From Pseudomonadota bacterium (GTDB lineage Bacteria > Desulfobacterota > Binatia > Binatales > Binataceae): DNA of 64,000 nt. Made by a program: the position numbers and the translations under genes. Below, in pieces: positions 27,591 to 36,861 of this stretch. Where the stretch lies: positions 38,427 through 102,426 of the forward strand of contig JAJPHZ010000023.1 of the NCBI GenBank assembly GCA_021325025.1, written 5' to 3'. Below the pieces are notes generated by a model, which saw only the letters and a program-made list of their open reading frames with translations, did no database searches and was not told the origin of the DNA. Within the stretch, counting starts at the first letter, position 1, and the number at the start of each line of letters is the position of its first letter.

Positions 27591-28916
27591 ATGCCGGTAA
27601 ACCCGCTCAAGTCCCTCGCCGCGTTCTTCGACTTCGAAGGCCATCGCACCAGCTTTCAGCGCGAACTTGCGGCGGGGCTGACCACTTTCGTCACGATGTC
27701 CTACATCATCGCGGTCAATCCCGCGATTCTCAAGGAGGCTGGAATTCCGCCGGGACCCGCGATGGTCGCCACCATCCTGGCCGCCGTCATCGGCACGCTG
27801 GTGATGGGACTGTACGCGAACCGGCCCTTCGCTATCGCCCCCTATATGGGCGAAAACGCCTTCATCGCCTATACCGTGGTCAAGATGATGGGCTTTTCAT
27901 GGCAGACCGCGCTGGCCGCCGTCTTCCTGAGCGGCGTGCTGTTCGTGGCCCTGACCGTGGCGCGGATTCGCCAATGGCTGCTGGAGTCGGTGCCGCTGGG
28001 GCTGCGACACAGCTTTGCCGCCGGCATCGGCTTGTTCCTGGCCTTCATCGGCATGAACGAGGCGGGCATCGTGGCGCTGGGCGTGCCGGGCGCGCCGGTG
28101 CGAATCGGGGTTCTGACCGCGCCGCCCACCCTGATGGCGATCGGATGCTTTGTGCTGATTGCGGTGCTGATGCTGTGGGAGGTGCCGGGCGCGATTTTGG
28201 TGGGAATCCTCGCCACCGCCGCCGCCTCGTTCATGCTGGGACTGGCGCCGGCGCCGGCGCGATGGGTCAGTGCGCCGCCCGACCTGCGTCCGCTGCTGTT
28301 TCAAATCGACCTGCGCCACGCGCTGAGCTGGAGCTTTATCGGCGTACTGCTGATTATCTTCATGATGGCTTTCATCGATACGCTAGGCTCGCTGATTGGT
28401 CTGTCCGCGCGCGCCGGATTTCTGGATGAGCAAGGGCGGCTGCCGCAGATCGAACGCCCGATGCTGGCCGACGCGATCGCGACCGCCGCGGCGGGGCTGA
28501 TCGGCACGACCACGTCGGGCGCCTACATCGAATCGGCCACCGGCATCGCGGCCGGCGGGCGCACCGGATTGACGGCCGTGGTCGTGGCGCTGCTGTTCGC
28601 CACCGCCCTGTTCTTCGCCCCATTCATCACAGCGATTCCACCGGCGGCCTACAGTCCCGCCCTGATCGTGGTCGGCCTGCACATGCTGGCCCCGATCGCG
28701 CAGATCGATTTCAACGACTATACCGAAATGATCCCGGCGTTCGCGGTCGTGGTGCTGATGAGCTTCACCTACAACATCGGCATCGGCATCACCGGCGGCT
28801 TCGTGCTCTACCCGTTGTTCAAGGTGGTAACCGGCCGAGTCCGCGAAGTCCGCCCGGGCCTGTGGGTGTTGTCCGCCTTCTCGGTGCTGTTCTTCATCTT
28901 CTATCCATATCGGTGA
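27591..28916 (+). CDS. NCS2-family purine permease (AzgA-like)
   Basis: A 441-residue transporter with about 13 membrane segments. AzgA-like marks are the opening FFDFEGHRTSFQRELAAGLTT, the MSYIIAVNPAIL helix, IAPYMGENAFIAY, and the helix with SATGIAAGGRTGLTA. It is expected to import hypoxanthine, guanine or adenine with protons across the inner membrane. The ATG at 27591 has no clear ribosome-binding site, but family homology starts right there. It ends 92 bp before the convergent amidohydrolase gene. Confidence 0.9.
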   Translation: MPVNPLKSLAAFFDFEGHRTSFQRELAAGLTTFVTMSYIIAVNPAILKEAGIPPGPAMVATILAAVIGTLVMGLYANRPFAIAPYMGENAFIAYTVVKMMGFSWQTALAAVFLSGVLFVALTVARIRQWLLESVPLGLRHSFAAGIGLFLAFIGMNEAGIVALGVPGAPVRIGVLTAPPTLMAIGCFVLIAVLMLWEVPGAILVGILATAAASFMLGLAPAPARWVSAPPDLRPLLFQIDLRHALSWSFIGVLLIIFMMAFIDTLGSLIGLSARAGFLDEQGRLPQIERPMLADAIATAAAGLIGTTTSGAYIESATGIAAGGRTGLTAVVVALLFATALFFAPFITAIPPAAYSPALIVVGLHMLAPIAQIDFNDYTEMIPAFAVVVLMSFTYNIGIGITGGFVLYPLFKVVTGRVREVRPGLWVLSAFSVLFFIFYPYR

Positions 28917-29008
28917 TGGGCGCGCGCGCTTAGGGCGCCGCATTGTCTGTCCCCTGGACCACCTTCGTTGCGGGAGAGGCGAGGGAGAGAGTTCTAAGTT
29001 CCCGCGGC

Positions 29009-30688
29009 TTACGCCGCTGCGCCCAGGCGCAGGACGCGCCCGGGCATCGCACCGGTATGCTGGCCGTGCTCGAACAGGACCTCGCCGTTGACGATCGTGT
29101 ACTCCACACCTTGCGCCGCGATGACCAGGCGGCGCCCGCCGCCGGGCAGGTCGTTGAGCCATTGCGAGCGTCCGGTCGAGCCGATGGTGTTGTAGTCGAA
29201 GATGGCGAGGTCGGCGGGCAGGCCCGCGGCGATGCGCCCGCGCTCGGGAAAGCCGAACAGCGCGGCGGGCTCCGACGTGATGCGCCGCACCGCGTCTTCC
29301 AGGCTCAGCACTTGCTTGTCGCGCGACCATGTGCCGAGCAGGTAGGTGGTGTAGCCGGCGTCGCACAGCAGGTCGACGTGTGCGCCGCCGTCGGCCAGGC
29401 CAATCAGGGTGCGCGGGTCGTTGAGCAGCGGGGCCAGCAGGCTTTCGTCCATCATGCTGACCGAAAACCAGGTGGCCAGCTCGTCTTCCAGCGCCACGTC
29501 CAAAAACGCGTCGAACGGATCGCAGCCCCGGGCGCGAGCGATCTCCGCGATGGTCTTCTTCTCCAACGCCTTGAGCGCGGGATTTGCTGCCAGGTCCACG
29601 TCGACGCGGTTCCAGTCGCTGGTGAAAATCTGCGGCCGGCTCATCTCCTCGCGAAACGCGTTGCGGAAGGCGGGGTCGCGGTAGATTCGCTTCTGTTCCT
29701 CGGCCGGCTTGTTGAACAGCGGCTTCCACGAATTCAGGCTCGCCATCAGGAACGGATTGCGCAGGTTGAGCTGCAGACGCGAAGTATGCGCCGTGACCTG
29801 GGGGATACCGCCGCGTGCGATCAACGGCTCGATTCGATCCAGGGTGGCGATACAGGTCTCGACGTGGCCGTGCAGCGGCACGAGCGACAGCCAGGTAACC
29901 GGACGTCCGCTTTCCGCCAGCAGCGTGTCGAGCAATTGCGCCTCTTCCTCCGACAGCGTGTCGATCTCCTGGCTGAGCGAAATCTCGATTGTGCCGCGGC
30001 CCAACTCGCGCAGCGCGTTGGCGTAGGCCTTGAGTTCGTCGAGGCTGGCCTGGCGGCAGGCCAGCGGCCGCCCCTGGTAGCAGATATGCTGGCGCAGCCG
30101 CGTGTGCGACCATCCCACCGCGCCCGCCGCGACCGCTTCCTTGAGCATCGCCTTGATTTGCGCAATCTCCTCCGGGCGCGCCGCCCGTTCCATCGACTCC
30201 TCGCCCATCACGTAATGGCGAAACGGAGTGAGCGGGGCGAGAAAGGCGAGATTGAGCGCGCTGCGGCGGCGCTCGGCCGCGTGCAGGTATTCGGGAAAGC
30301 TCTCCCAATCCCACGTCGTGCCCCTGGAGAGCACATCGAAGGGAATGCCCTCGACATTGACCAGATCCCAGGCCGCGATTTCGCGCGCCTCGGGCCGGCA
30401 AGGCGCGATACCCACGCCGCAGTTGCCCATCACCACGCTGGTCACGCCATGCCACGAGGAGCAGGTCACCAGCGGGTCCCAGCAGATCTGGGCGTCGTAG
30501 TGAGTATGCGGATCGAAAAAGCCGGGGGCGACGATCAGATCGGAGGCGTCGATGACTTTTTTCGCGCCCTCCTTGACCTTGCCAATCTCCACGATTCGTC
30601 TGCCCGCGATACCGACGTCGGCCGTGTAGCGCTGGCGGCCGGTGCCGTCCACGATGGTTCCGTTCTTGATCACAAGATCCAGTGCCAT
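29009..30688 (-). CDS. D-aminoacylase-type amidohydrolase (559 aa)
   Basis: An amidohydrolase-superfamily enzyme of the N-acyl-D-amino-acid deacylase group. It starts with the beta-sandwich LDLVIKNGTIVDGTG, has the metal HTHYDAQ (His61 and His63) followed by the family NCGVGIAP, and ends with the beta-domain PADLAIFD. It would deacylate N-acyl-D-amino acids or related amides and cyclic imides using zinc. A second member is encoded at 53502-55193 with the same residue numbering of the metal motif. It is divergent from the SDR gene at 30851. Confidence 0.85.
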   Translation of the reverse strand: MALDLVIKNGTIVDGTGRQRYTADVGIAGRRIVEIGKVKEGAKKVIDASDLIVAPGFFDPHTHYDAQICWDPLVTCSSWHGVTSVVMGNCGVGIAPCRPEAREIAAWDLVNVEGIPFDVLSRGTTWDWESFPEYLHAAERRRSALNLAFLAPLTPFRHYVMGEESMERAARPEEIAQIKAMLKEAVAAGAVGWSHTRLRQHICYQGRPLACRQASLDELKAYANALRELGRGTIEISLSQEIDTLSEEEAQLLDTLLAESGRPVTWLSLVPLHGHVETCIATLDRIEPLIARGGIPQVTAHTSRLQLNLRNPFLMASLNSWKPLFNKPAEEQKRIYRDPAFRNAFREEMSRPQIFTSDWNRVDVDLAANPALKALEKKTIAEIARARGCDPFDAFLDVALEDELATWFSVSMMDESLLAPLLNDPRTLIGLADGGAHVDLLCDAGYTTYLLGTWSRDKQVLSLEDAVRRITSEPAALFGFPERGRIAAGLPADLAIFDYNTIGSTGRSQWLNDLPGGGRRLVIAAQGVEYTIVNGEVLFEHGQHTGAMPGRVLRLGAAA

Positions 30689-30850
30689 AATCGGCGGCTC
30701 CAGTTGAATGATTGGCGCGGGGCAATGCGGCGATGTCCCGCGCGCCGATCATTGTTTAGCCCAATTCCCTTGCGCGAGGCCAGCCGGCGAAGTTTGCGCT
30801 AACATGGGTCGTCGATTTTGAGCTAGCTTCGATTGCGAGGAGAAACGGCG

Positions 30851-31804
30851 ATGGCTCAGACGGACAAAAAGCGGTTGGCCGGCAAGGTCGCGATCGTCAG
30901 CGGCAGCGGGCGCGGGATCGGGCGCTGCGAGGCGCTGCTGCTGGCGGAGCAGGGCGCGCGGGTAATAATCAACGACATCGGCAAGGATCCCGACGGCGCG
31001 CGGCGCGCGGACAAGGTGGCGCAGGAGATTCGCGCGGCAGGCGGCGAGGCGGTGGCGTCCACCGACAGTATCTCGACCCTGGAAGGGGCGCATCGCACGG
31101 TGCAGACCGCGGTCAAGACCTTCGGCAGGCTGGACATCCTGGTCAACAACGCCGGCCTGCGCGCCGCCTATCCGATCGATGAAATCACCGAGGAGCAATG
31201 GAACCTCGTGCTCGACTCCCATCTCAAGGGCACCTACGCGCTGATCAAGTACGCGGTGCCGATTTTCCGCAGCCAGCGCTGCGGCGTGATTATCAACACC
31301 GGCTCCGAATCCGGCCTGGGGCATCCGTTCAACTCCGCCTACGCCGCGGCCAAGGAGGGCATCGCCGGGCTGACACGCAGCCTGGCGCGCGAACTGGGCC
31401 GCTTCGGCATCCGTTGCAACATGATCCGGCCACGCGCCGCCACACCCGGCGGTCCGGAGTTCATGGAGATGTATCAGAAGTGGATGCCGATCGCGCAGGC
31501 GCTCGGTCCCTACTGGCTGGGCGAGCGCGGTCACGTGCGCAGCGGCGAGATGAAGCCCGAGCGCGTCGCCGCGCTGGTGGTGTGGCTATGCACCGAAGCG
31601 GCCAACGACGTCAACGGGCAGAGCTTTTACGTGGCCGGCGACGAAGTCGGCCTGTGGTCCGAACCGCAGCTCGTCCGCTGCCTGACGCGGCCGGGTGGCT
31701 GGGACCTCGATGCGCTGGACGAATCGGGCCCGCAGAGCCTGATCTTCGATCTGACCAACCGCTTTCTAATCAAGGAAGCGGGCGACGAAGCTATAAAGGC
31801 CTGA
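30851..31804 (+). CDS. SDR family oxidoreductase with C-terminal extension
   Basis: A 317-residue SDR with VSGSGRGIGRCEA as cofactor loop, NNAGLRAAYP and the catalytic YAAAK in NSAYAAAKEG. About 50 residues extend past the normal FabG-like end (from GDEVGLWSEPQ), as in SDRs found in degradation clusters of similar organisms. GAGGAGA lies upstream of the ATG at 30851. It probably oxidises a hydroxyacyl-CoA or alcohol intermediate. It is followed 47 bp later by the radical SAM gene. Confidence 0.85.
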   Translation: MAQTDKKRLAGKVAIVSGSGRGIGRCEALLLAEQGARVIINDIGKDPDGARRADKVAQEIRAAGGEAVASTDSISTLEGAHRTVQTAVKTFGRLDILVNNAGLRAAYPIDEITEEQWNLVLDSHLKGTYALIKYAVPIFRSQRCGVIINTGSESGLGHPFNSAYAAAKEGIAGLTRSLARELGRFGIRCNMIRPRAATPGGPEFMEMYQKWMPIAQALGPYWLGERGHVRSGEMKPERVAALVVWLCTEAANDVNGQSFYVAGDEVGLWSEPQLVRCLTRPGGWDLDALDESGPQSLIFDLTNRFLIKEAGDEAIKA

Positions 31805-31851
31805 GGCGGGCGCGCTTGTAACGCGCGCCCGATTGCGCGAATCATACCGCT

Positions 31852-32817
31852 ATGGCCGTCACCCCGGACTTCGACGCCGTGCTGCGAACGCAGGGGCTGG
31901 AGCCGCTGCGGCGCCAGACCCCGCATACCCTTCAGATCAACGTCGGCAAACTGTGCAACCAGGCCTGCCATCATTGCCACGTCGATGCCGGTCCCGGACG
32001 CAAGGAGCGGATGGGCCGTCCGGTGGCCGAGCGCCTGATGGAGATCGTCGCGGCAAGCCCGGCAATTGCCACCGTCGATCTGACCGGCGGCGCGCCGGAA
32101 CTAAATGACAATTTTCGCTACCTGGTGGAGAGCTCCCGCGCGGCGGGCCGCCACGTCATGGTGCGCTGCAACCTGACCGTGCTGTTCGTCGCCGGGATGG
32201 AATGGCTGCCGGAGTTTTATCGCGACATGCGGGCCGAACTGATCTGCTCGCTGCCCTGCTACACGGCTGCCAACGTCATCCAGCAGCGTGGCGCGGGCGT
32301 CTTCGAGCAAAGCATCGCGGCGTTGCGCCTGCTCAACCGCCTGGGCTACGGCCGTTCGAGTTTGCGCCTCAACCTCGTGTACAACCCGGTCGGCGCGTTT
32401 CTGCCGCCAACGCAAGCGGAATTGGAGGAGCGCTACCGCCAGGAACTGCGCGCCCTGGAGGTCGAGTTCGACCGCCTCTTGACCATCACCAACATGCCGA
32501 TCAAACGCTTCGCGCGCCAACTGCGCAGTTGGGGCAAAGAAGCCGAGTACATGAGCCTGTTGGTCAACCACTTCAACCCCGCCGCGGTCGACGGCCTGAT
32601 GTGCCGCACGCTGGTCAGTGCCGGCTACGACGGTGCGCTGTACGATTGCGACTTCAACCAGATGCTGGAGATGCCGCTGACCATTGCCGGCCGCGCCCTG
32701 ACGGTGTGGGAAGTGGATGACCTGGCGACTCTGGCAGGTGCGCCGATCTCCACCGCCGCGCACTGTTTCGGGTGCACCGCCGGCGCCGGTTCAAGTTGCG
32801 GCGGCGCGCTCACCTGA
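31852..32817 (+). CDS. arsS: ArsS-like radical SAM/Cys-rich protein
   Basis: A 321-residue radical S-adenosylmethionine enzyme. The iron-sulfur motif CNQACHHC supplies Cys35, Cys39 and Cys42. The C-terminal cysteine-rich domain contains YDCDFNQMLEMPL and ends HCFGCTAGAGSSCGGALT. This architecture defines the ArsS (arsenosugar biosynthesis) family, which adds the 5'-deoxyadenosyl group to dimethylarsinous acid. The usual partner arsM is absent from the window, so the arsenic role is inferred from family only. It ends 32 bp before a hairpin that may stop transcription. Confidence 0.82.
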   Translation: MAVTPDFDAVLRTQGLEPLRRQTPHTLQINVGKLCNQACHHCHVDAGPGRKERMGRPVAERLMEIVAASPAIATVDLTGGAPELNDNFRYLVESSRAAGRHVMVRCNLTVLFVAGMEWLPEFYRDMRAELICSLPCYTAANVIQQRGAGVFEQSIAALRLLNRLGYGRSSLRLNLVYNPVGAFLPPTQAELEERYRQELRALEVEFDRLLTITNMPIKRFARQLRSWGKEAEYMSLLVNHFNPAAVDGLMCRTLVSAGYDGALYDCDFNQMLEMPLTIAGRALTVWEVDDLATLAGAPISTAAHCFGCTAGAGSSCGGALT

Positions 32818-32848
32818 CAGGTTGCGGGCAAAAACGGCTCTTCAACCT

Positions 32849-32885
32849 GCTCCTCTCACTGCAGTCCCTCGCCAAGGAGAGGAGC
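32849..32885. terminator. 9-bp inverted repeat between convergent arsS and L,D-transpeptidase genes
   Basis: GCTCCTCTC (32849-32857) and GAGAGGAGC (32877-32885) pair perfectly around a 19-nt loop. The position between two convergent stops fits a shared terminator, but there is no T run. Confidence 0.4.
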
Positions 32886-33000
32886 AAAGGAAAGCAGCCA
32901 TCCTTTGTGCAGGGGGCGGAAGGCCTTCATTCAAGATAAAGGCCCAGCTCGACTTTGTTCGCACCCTGCGAGGGGCCGCTTCCCAACGCTGCCCCACGGC

Positions 33001-34728
33001 TCAGTCGGGATACGGATAGCCGGCGGCCAGCGCTTTTTCCAACTCTGCGTCGTAGCCGTAGATATCGTCGAAGAAGCGCACCTCACCGTCGGGTTCCACT
33101 ACCGCGGTGCTGTACAGGATGAGCACCGGAATGGGTTTGTCGAGGTTGACCTGTATGGTCTGATTGCCATCAATCACGGCGCGGATTTTGTCCAGCGTCC
33201 AGCCCGGTTTGTCGCGCAGCACCCACGCCGCCAACGCTGCCGGATCCTGCACCCGGATGCAGCCGTGGCTGAAGTCGCGCCGGGCGCGCGAAAACAGGCC
33301 TGTGGCGGGAGTGCCGTGCAAATACACGTTGTAGGAATTGGGGAAGACGAACTTGACCGGTCCCAGTGCATTTTCAGGCCCCGGCCTCTGGCGCACCTGG
33401 CCGTCGACCACTTCAAAACCGTGCTTGGCGAAATAGGAAGGGTCGCGCGCCTGTTTGGGAAACAGTTCGGCATCGGCGATCGACGGCGGCACGTTCCAGT
33501 AGGGATGAAAGATGACGTAGCGCATTTCGTCGGCAAACACCGGCGTCTTGTGCCGATAGGCCCGGCCGACCACCACGTTCATGGTCAGAAAGCCGCCCTC
33601 GGCGCGCCGCAGGGTGCGCAGCTTGAATTCCGGGATGTTGACCAGGATAGGCGGCTGCGGGAAATCCCGCGGCAGCCATCGATAGCGCTCCAGTGCCAGT
33701 TGGAGCTGCACGATGCGGGCACTTAGCGGCGTGTTGAGTTCGGCAATCGTGGCCTTGCCCAACACCCCGTCGGGCTCCAGGCCGTGACGCACCTGAAAGT
33801 GCTTGACCCCGTCCACCACCGTGCCCTGATAAACCATGCCCGGCGCGGCGGGATCAGCGAGCGCAGCCAGGTCGCCGAGCTGATGCAGACGCCGGACCAG
33901 TTGCGGCATCCCCGCAAAGCTGTCCCCGGGCCTGATGCTCTTGGGCGGCGTCGGCACCGGCCCAGTGTCGCCCTCGGCGGCGAGCTTCAGATAAACGGCC
34001 AGCGCAGCTTCGGCGCGCTGGTAGCCTTTGTAGGGGCGTTCAACGGAGGCGACCACGCCGGGCACGTCGCGCGCCGGCAGGAGTCGGGCACGGACGAAAT
34101 CAGCAAGATCCAGCCGCCCCGGTCCCTGGCCGAGCCCGAACTTGAAATGCTGCGGATTGATCCGCCCGATGTGCAGAGCAGACAGGTAGCGCATCGTCTG
34201 GATGGTCATGGCCAGGTCGAAATGGAGCAGATCCGACTGCGCCGGATTGGGCGTTGCGGGCGCCAGCCTGGCCAGCCGCGCGTCCCAGCGGGAGGCGTCG
34301 TAATCCTCCGGGTTCAGTCCCTTTAGCTGCGCTTGCTTGAACTGTTCGATCACTGCCCGGGCCTGCGGGATTGGCCGATTGGCGGCGGTCCACACCAACA
34401 TGTATCCGCCCGCTTCGTAGAACTTCCGAACGTCCTCGCGCACGTCCGAAAAGTTGGGCCAGCGCAGACCGGGCAGAATTGCGGCCTTGATAATCGCCTC
34501 AAATTCACCACGACCAGCAACTGCCGCTGTTGGCGCAGCGGCGGGTGAGGCCGCCGGAGTCATCGCCGGGTCGGCTGCGGCACCCGCCGGCCGCGCAGTG
34601 CCAACGAGCCAAAGCGCAAAGGCCAGCGCGGCCAGCCCCCGATGTGGGCGGAAAAGTCCGAGGGACGCAGAAGGAGGGAGGGAATTGAAGTTCTGCGATG
34701 GTGCTTTGCTTGACATCGAATTCGTCAT
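33001..34728 (-). CDS. Exported L,D-transpeptidase (YcbB/LdtD-like)
   Basis: A 575-residue cell-wall enzyme. It has an N-terminal signal or anchor (GLAALAFALWLVGTA), an alanine/proline-rich linker, a helical scaffold domain, a peptidoglycan-binding domain (about 295-365, ending GVLGKATIAELN) and a C-terminal YkuD catalytic domain. The catalytic motif SHGCIRV starts at residue 487, with nucleophile Cys490 and the partner HGTPA segment upstream. It forms 3-3 cross-links or attaches proteins to peptidoglycan in the periplasm. The order of domains matches LdtD. A second ATG four codons downstream is possible because the promoter lies very close. Confidence 0.88.
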   Translation of the reverse strand: MTNSMSSKAPSQNFNSLPPSASLGLFRPHRGLAALAFALWLVGTARPAGAAADPAMTPAASPAAAPTAAVAGRGEFEAIIKAAILPGLRWPNFSDVREDVRKFYEAGGYMLVWTAANRPIPQARAVIEQFKQAQLKGLNPEDYDASRWDARLARLAPATPNPAQSDLLHFDLAMTIQTMRYLSALHIGRINPQHFKFGLGQGPGRLDLADFVRARLLPARDVPGVVASVERPYKGYQRAEAALAVYLKLAAEGDTGPVPTPPKSIRPGDSFAGMPQLVRRLHQLGDLAALADPAAPGMVYQGTVVDGVKHFQVRHGLEPDGVLGKATIAELNTPLSARIVQLQLALERYRWLPRDFPQPPILVNIPEFKLRTLRRAEGGFLTMNVVVGRAYRHKTPVFADEMRYVIFHPYWNVPPSIADAELFPKQARDPSYFAKHGFEVVDGQVRQRPGPENALGPVKFVFPNSYNVYLHGTPATGLFSRARRDFSHGCIRVQDPAALAAWVLRDKPGWTLDKIRAVIDGNQTIQVNLDKPIPVLILYSTAVVEPDGEVRFFDDIYGYDAELEKALAAGYPYPD

Positions 34729-34741
34729 AGTAGGCCGCAGT

Positions 34742-34771
34742 TTTATAAAGTTCCTGTCGGGTTTTTGACAA
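34742..34771 (-). promoter_or_regulatory. Candidate sigma-70 promoter for the L,D-transpeptidase gene
   Basis: On the minus strand TTGTCA (34771-34766) and TATAAA (34747-34742) are separated by 18 nt; each hexamer matches consensus at five of six positions. Transcription would begin only some 7 nt before the annotated ATG, hence a near-leaderless message or use of the second ATG. Confidence 0.4.
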
Positions 34772-34988
34772 TAGGCCGCGCAGGTCGCCCGCGCGACAGC
34801 GCGACGAAGCTCGCCGGGGACGGTGAAACAGCGGGTACACTTCTGTGTGATTTTAGTGTTATCCAGCTACTTGGAGCACGGAACGATATTTGCTCTGACC
34901 TGGTTATCCGTTGCAGCGCTCCGTGCCAGCCTCGATCACGGCGGGGCTGGATGGGAGCAATGGAAATCGGATGGCGAGGTGCAATGCC

Positions 34989-35348
34989 GTGGACGACGAT
35001 ACAACACTTGGCGCAGTTGACGCCGCGACCCTGGCGGCATTGAAAGAGGACGGTTCGCTGTTGCGTGAACTAAGGGATTTGTTCGCTGTTGAAGCGCCCG
35101 AGCAAGTGGCCAAGCTACTTGCCGCGCAACGCCAGCGCGATGGCAAGGCGATGGCGCAAGCGGCGCATCGGCTCAAGGGCACCGCTACCACCTTCGGCGC
35201 CCAGAGCATGCAACGCCTGTGTATCGAACTGGAGGCGTTGGCGCGAGACGGTGGACTGGAGGGCGCCGAAGGCAAGATCCAGGCGCTGCGCGCCGAGTGC
35301 GAGCGCGTCAAGGCGGCGCTGGATCAGGCGCTCGAGCCGGCGGATTGA
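34989..35348 (+). CDS. Histidine phosphotransfer (HPt) domain protein
   Basis: A 119-residue four-helix HPt protein. The phospho-accepting histidine is His60 in AHRLKGTATTFGA, and helix 1 precedes it with LRELRDLFAVEAPEQVAKLL. It would relay phosphate between a hybrid kinase and a response regulator. The GTG at 34989 is preferred, with GAGGT 8 nt upstream; an ATG at 34971 is the alternative. Its stop codon lies 41 bp inside the end of the convergent GT39-like gene. A stand-alone receiver is encoded at 36862. Confidence 0.75.
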   Translation: MDDDTTLGAVDAATLAALKEDGSLLRELRDLFAVEAPEQVAKLLAAQRQRDGKAMAQAAHRLKGTATTFGAQSMQRLCIELEALARDGGLEGAEGKIQALRAECERVKAALDQALEPAD

Positions 35349-36855
35349 GGGGGCGCGTTACGCGCACATGAAGGACTAAAATCCTCGCAAAGCGTGCCAC
35401 AAAATCCACCCGCAAATGGGGGCCTTGGGGCAGTTCCGCAACCGCATCGGACCACTTGCGGGCGCTGACCAGCCAGGCCCCGCCGCCGCCGGCCAGGCGT
35501 GCCTCGATAAGCTTGCGGGCGAGCGCGGGGCAGCCGGCCGGAACCGCCGCGCGCGGATTGTCCAGATGGAAATAATAGTCAAAGGGGACGCGAAAGAAGC
35601 CTTGCGCAAAGGCACCGTCGGCGGCGCCAGCGGAAATGTCGTCGGGGGAGAAGAATCCCGCCTCAAAGAAGATGGGTTCGCCGGGATGAGCGTCAGCGGC
35701 GATGCGGGCCGCGATGGCCGGCCAGGGGTCGTGCGGTATCGCATAGCATAGGGGTAGCAGGGCAGCCCAGAAGGCGCCGACCCCGACCGCGCTCAGATTG
35801 CGCAGCCGCGCTCCAGCGCGCTCCAAAAGACCGGCTGCAACCACCGCCATAACGGCGCAGGACGGGCTGACGTAGCGCACCTCGAACATCGGTCGAATCA
35901 GCACCGAGCCCGTGCCCAACACCAGCATCGGCACCAACGCGTAGATCAGGCCCTGCTGCAGCCGCTCACGCCGCGCGTCGTCGCCCCCGCTGCCCATCGC
36001 CAACCACAGTAGTGCCGCGCCCGCTCCGCTGGCCGCCAGCGCCATCTGCAGCGGCGACCCTTTGCCCACCCCCAACCAGTCCATCCAATGGCCGAACAGC
36101 AAGGCGCGGAGTTGGCCAATGCCGATGGGGAGGAACGGAACGAACAGCAGGCCGGCGAGCGCGATCGCGGGCCAGGTGGAGCTGTTGCCGCTGCGCCGCA
36201 CTTCGCGCACCATCACGATTACGTCGGCACCCAATATCAGCAGCGCGCCCAGATGCACGTAGAGCATCGCCGCGCCCAGCAGCGCGGCGGCCGCCAACGT
36301 GCCGCCTCCCGCTCCCCGCCGCCGCTTCGCCATCGCCAGCAAATGGCCGAGCGCGACGGCGACCAGCAGGCTGTACATCCGAGCCCAGCGCGCCAACACC
36401 ACGGCCAGCGGATTGAGCCCCCACAGCAGCGCCGCCGCCATCCCGGCCTCGTCTCCGAACCACTCCCGGCCTAGCGCGAAGACCAGGTAGAGCGAAGCCA
36501 CGGCGCACAGCACCGACAGGGCGCGCACGCCGGCTTCGCTGTGCCCGGCCCATCGGCAAAACCAATGCAACAGCAGTTGGTAAAGAATCGGTTTGCCGGG
36601 ATCATAGCGCAGCGTGCTCCGCGCCACCTGGGCGACCGTGGGCTGGGCGGCGGCCAGCGCACTGTAAGCTTCGCTGGCGGCCAGCGGCGCGCTACCGAGC
36701 CGGTAGCAATAGGCCGCTGCCGCCGCGGCCAGCAGCAGCGCCAACGCACCGCGCCGCGCCCATTGGCTGCCTGGCGCCCAGAGCAAAGCCGGCCATTGCC
36801 TCGAGCCAAAGGCCTTGACAGCTTTCCGCTTTGCGCCCGTGCCAATCGCTCGCAC
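35308..36855 (-). CDS. GT39-like polytopic glycosyltransferase
   Basis: A 515-residue membrane protein with about ten helices in the first 370 residues and a soluble C-terminal domain. It resembles the PMT/ArnT-type family 39 glycosyltransferases. An acidic residue follows the first helix (LAASEAY), and the characteristic VLARWARMYSLL helix is present. Such enzymes transfer sugars from polyprenyl-phosphate on the outer face of the inner membrane. Acceptor and donor are unknown; a link to pilin or envelope glycosylation is only positional. The gene starts 6 bp after the stop of the receiver gene at 36862, so the two are co-transcribed. Confidence 0.7.
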   Translation of the reverse strand: MRAIGTGAKRKAVKAFGSRQWPALLWAPGSQWARRGALALLLAAAAAAYCYRLGSAPLAASEAYSALAAAQPTVAQVARSTLRYDPGKPILYQLLLHWFCRWAGHSEAGVRALSVLCAVASLYLVFALGREWFGDEAGMAAALLWGLNPLAVVLARWARMYSLLVAVALGHLLAMAKRRRGAGGGTLAAAALLGAAMLYVHLGALLILGADVIVMVREVRRSGNSSTWPAIALAGLLFVPFLPIGIGQLRALLFGHWMDWLGVGKGSPLQMALAASGAGAALLWLAMGSGGDDARRERLQQGLIYALVPMLVLGTGSVLIRPMFEVRYVSPSCAVMAVVAAGLLERAGARLRNLSAVGVGAFWAALLPLCYAIPHDPWPAIAARIAADAHPGEPIFFEAGFFSPDDISAGAADGAFAQGFFRVPFDYYFHLDNPRAAVPAGCPALARKLIEARLAGGGGAWLVSARKWSDAVAELPQGPHLRVDFVARFARILVLHVRVTRPLNPPARAPDPAPP

Positions 36856-36861
36856 GCCGCC

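Noticed and set aside
28383..30752. 789-codon minus-strand frame and 619-codon plus-strand frame over the amidohydrolase at 29009
   Set aside because: Both are shadows of the true D-aminoacylase-type gene in other frames, with repetitive Arg/Ala-rich sequence and no domains.
32755..32817. Selenocysteine read-through at the TGA ending arsS
   Set aside because: The protein ends with the normal CTAGAGSSCGGAL tail of the family, and no conserved sequence continues after the TGA.
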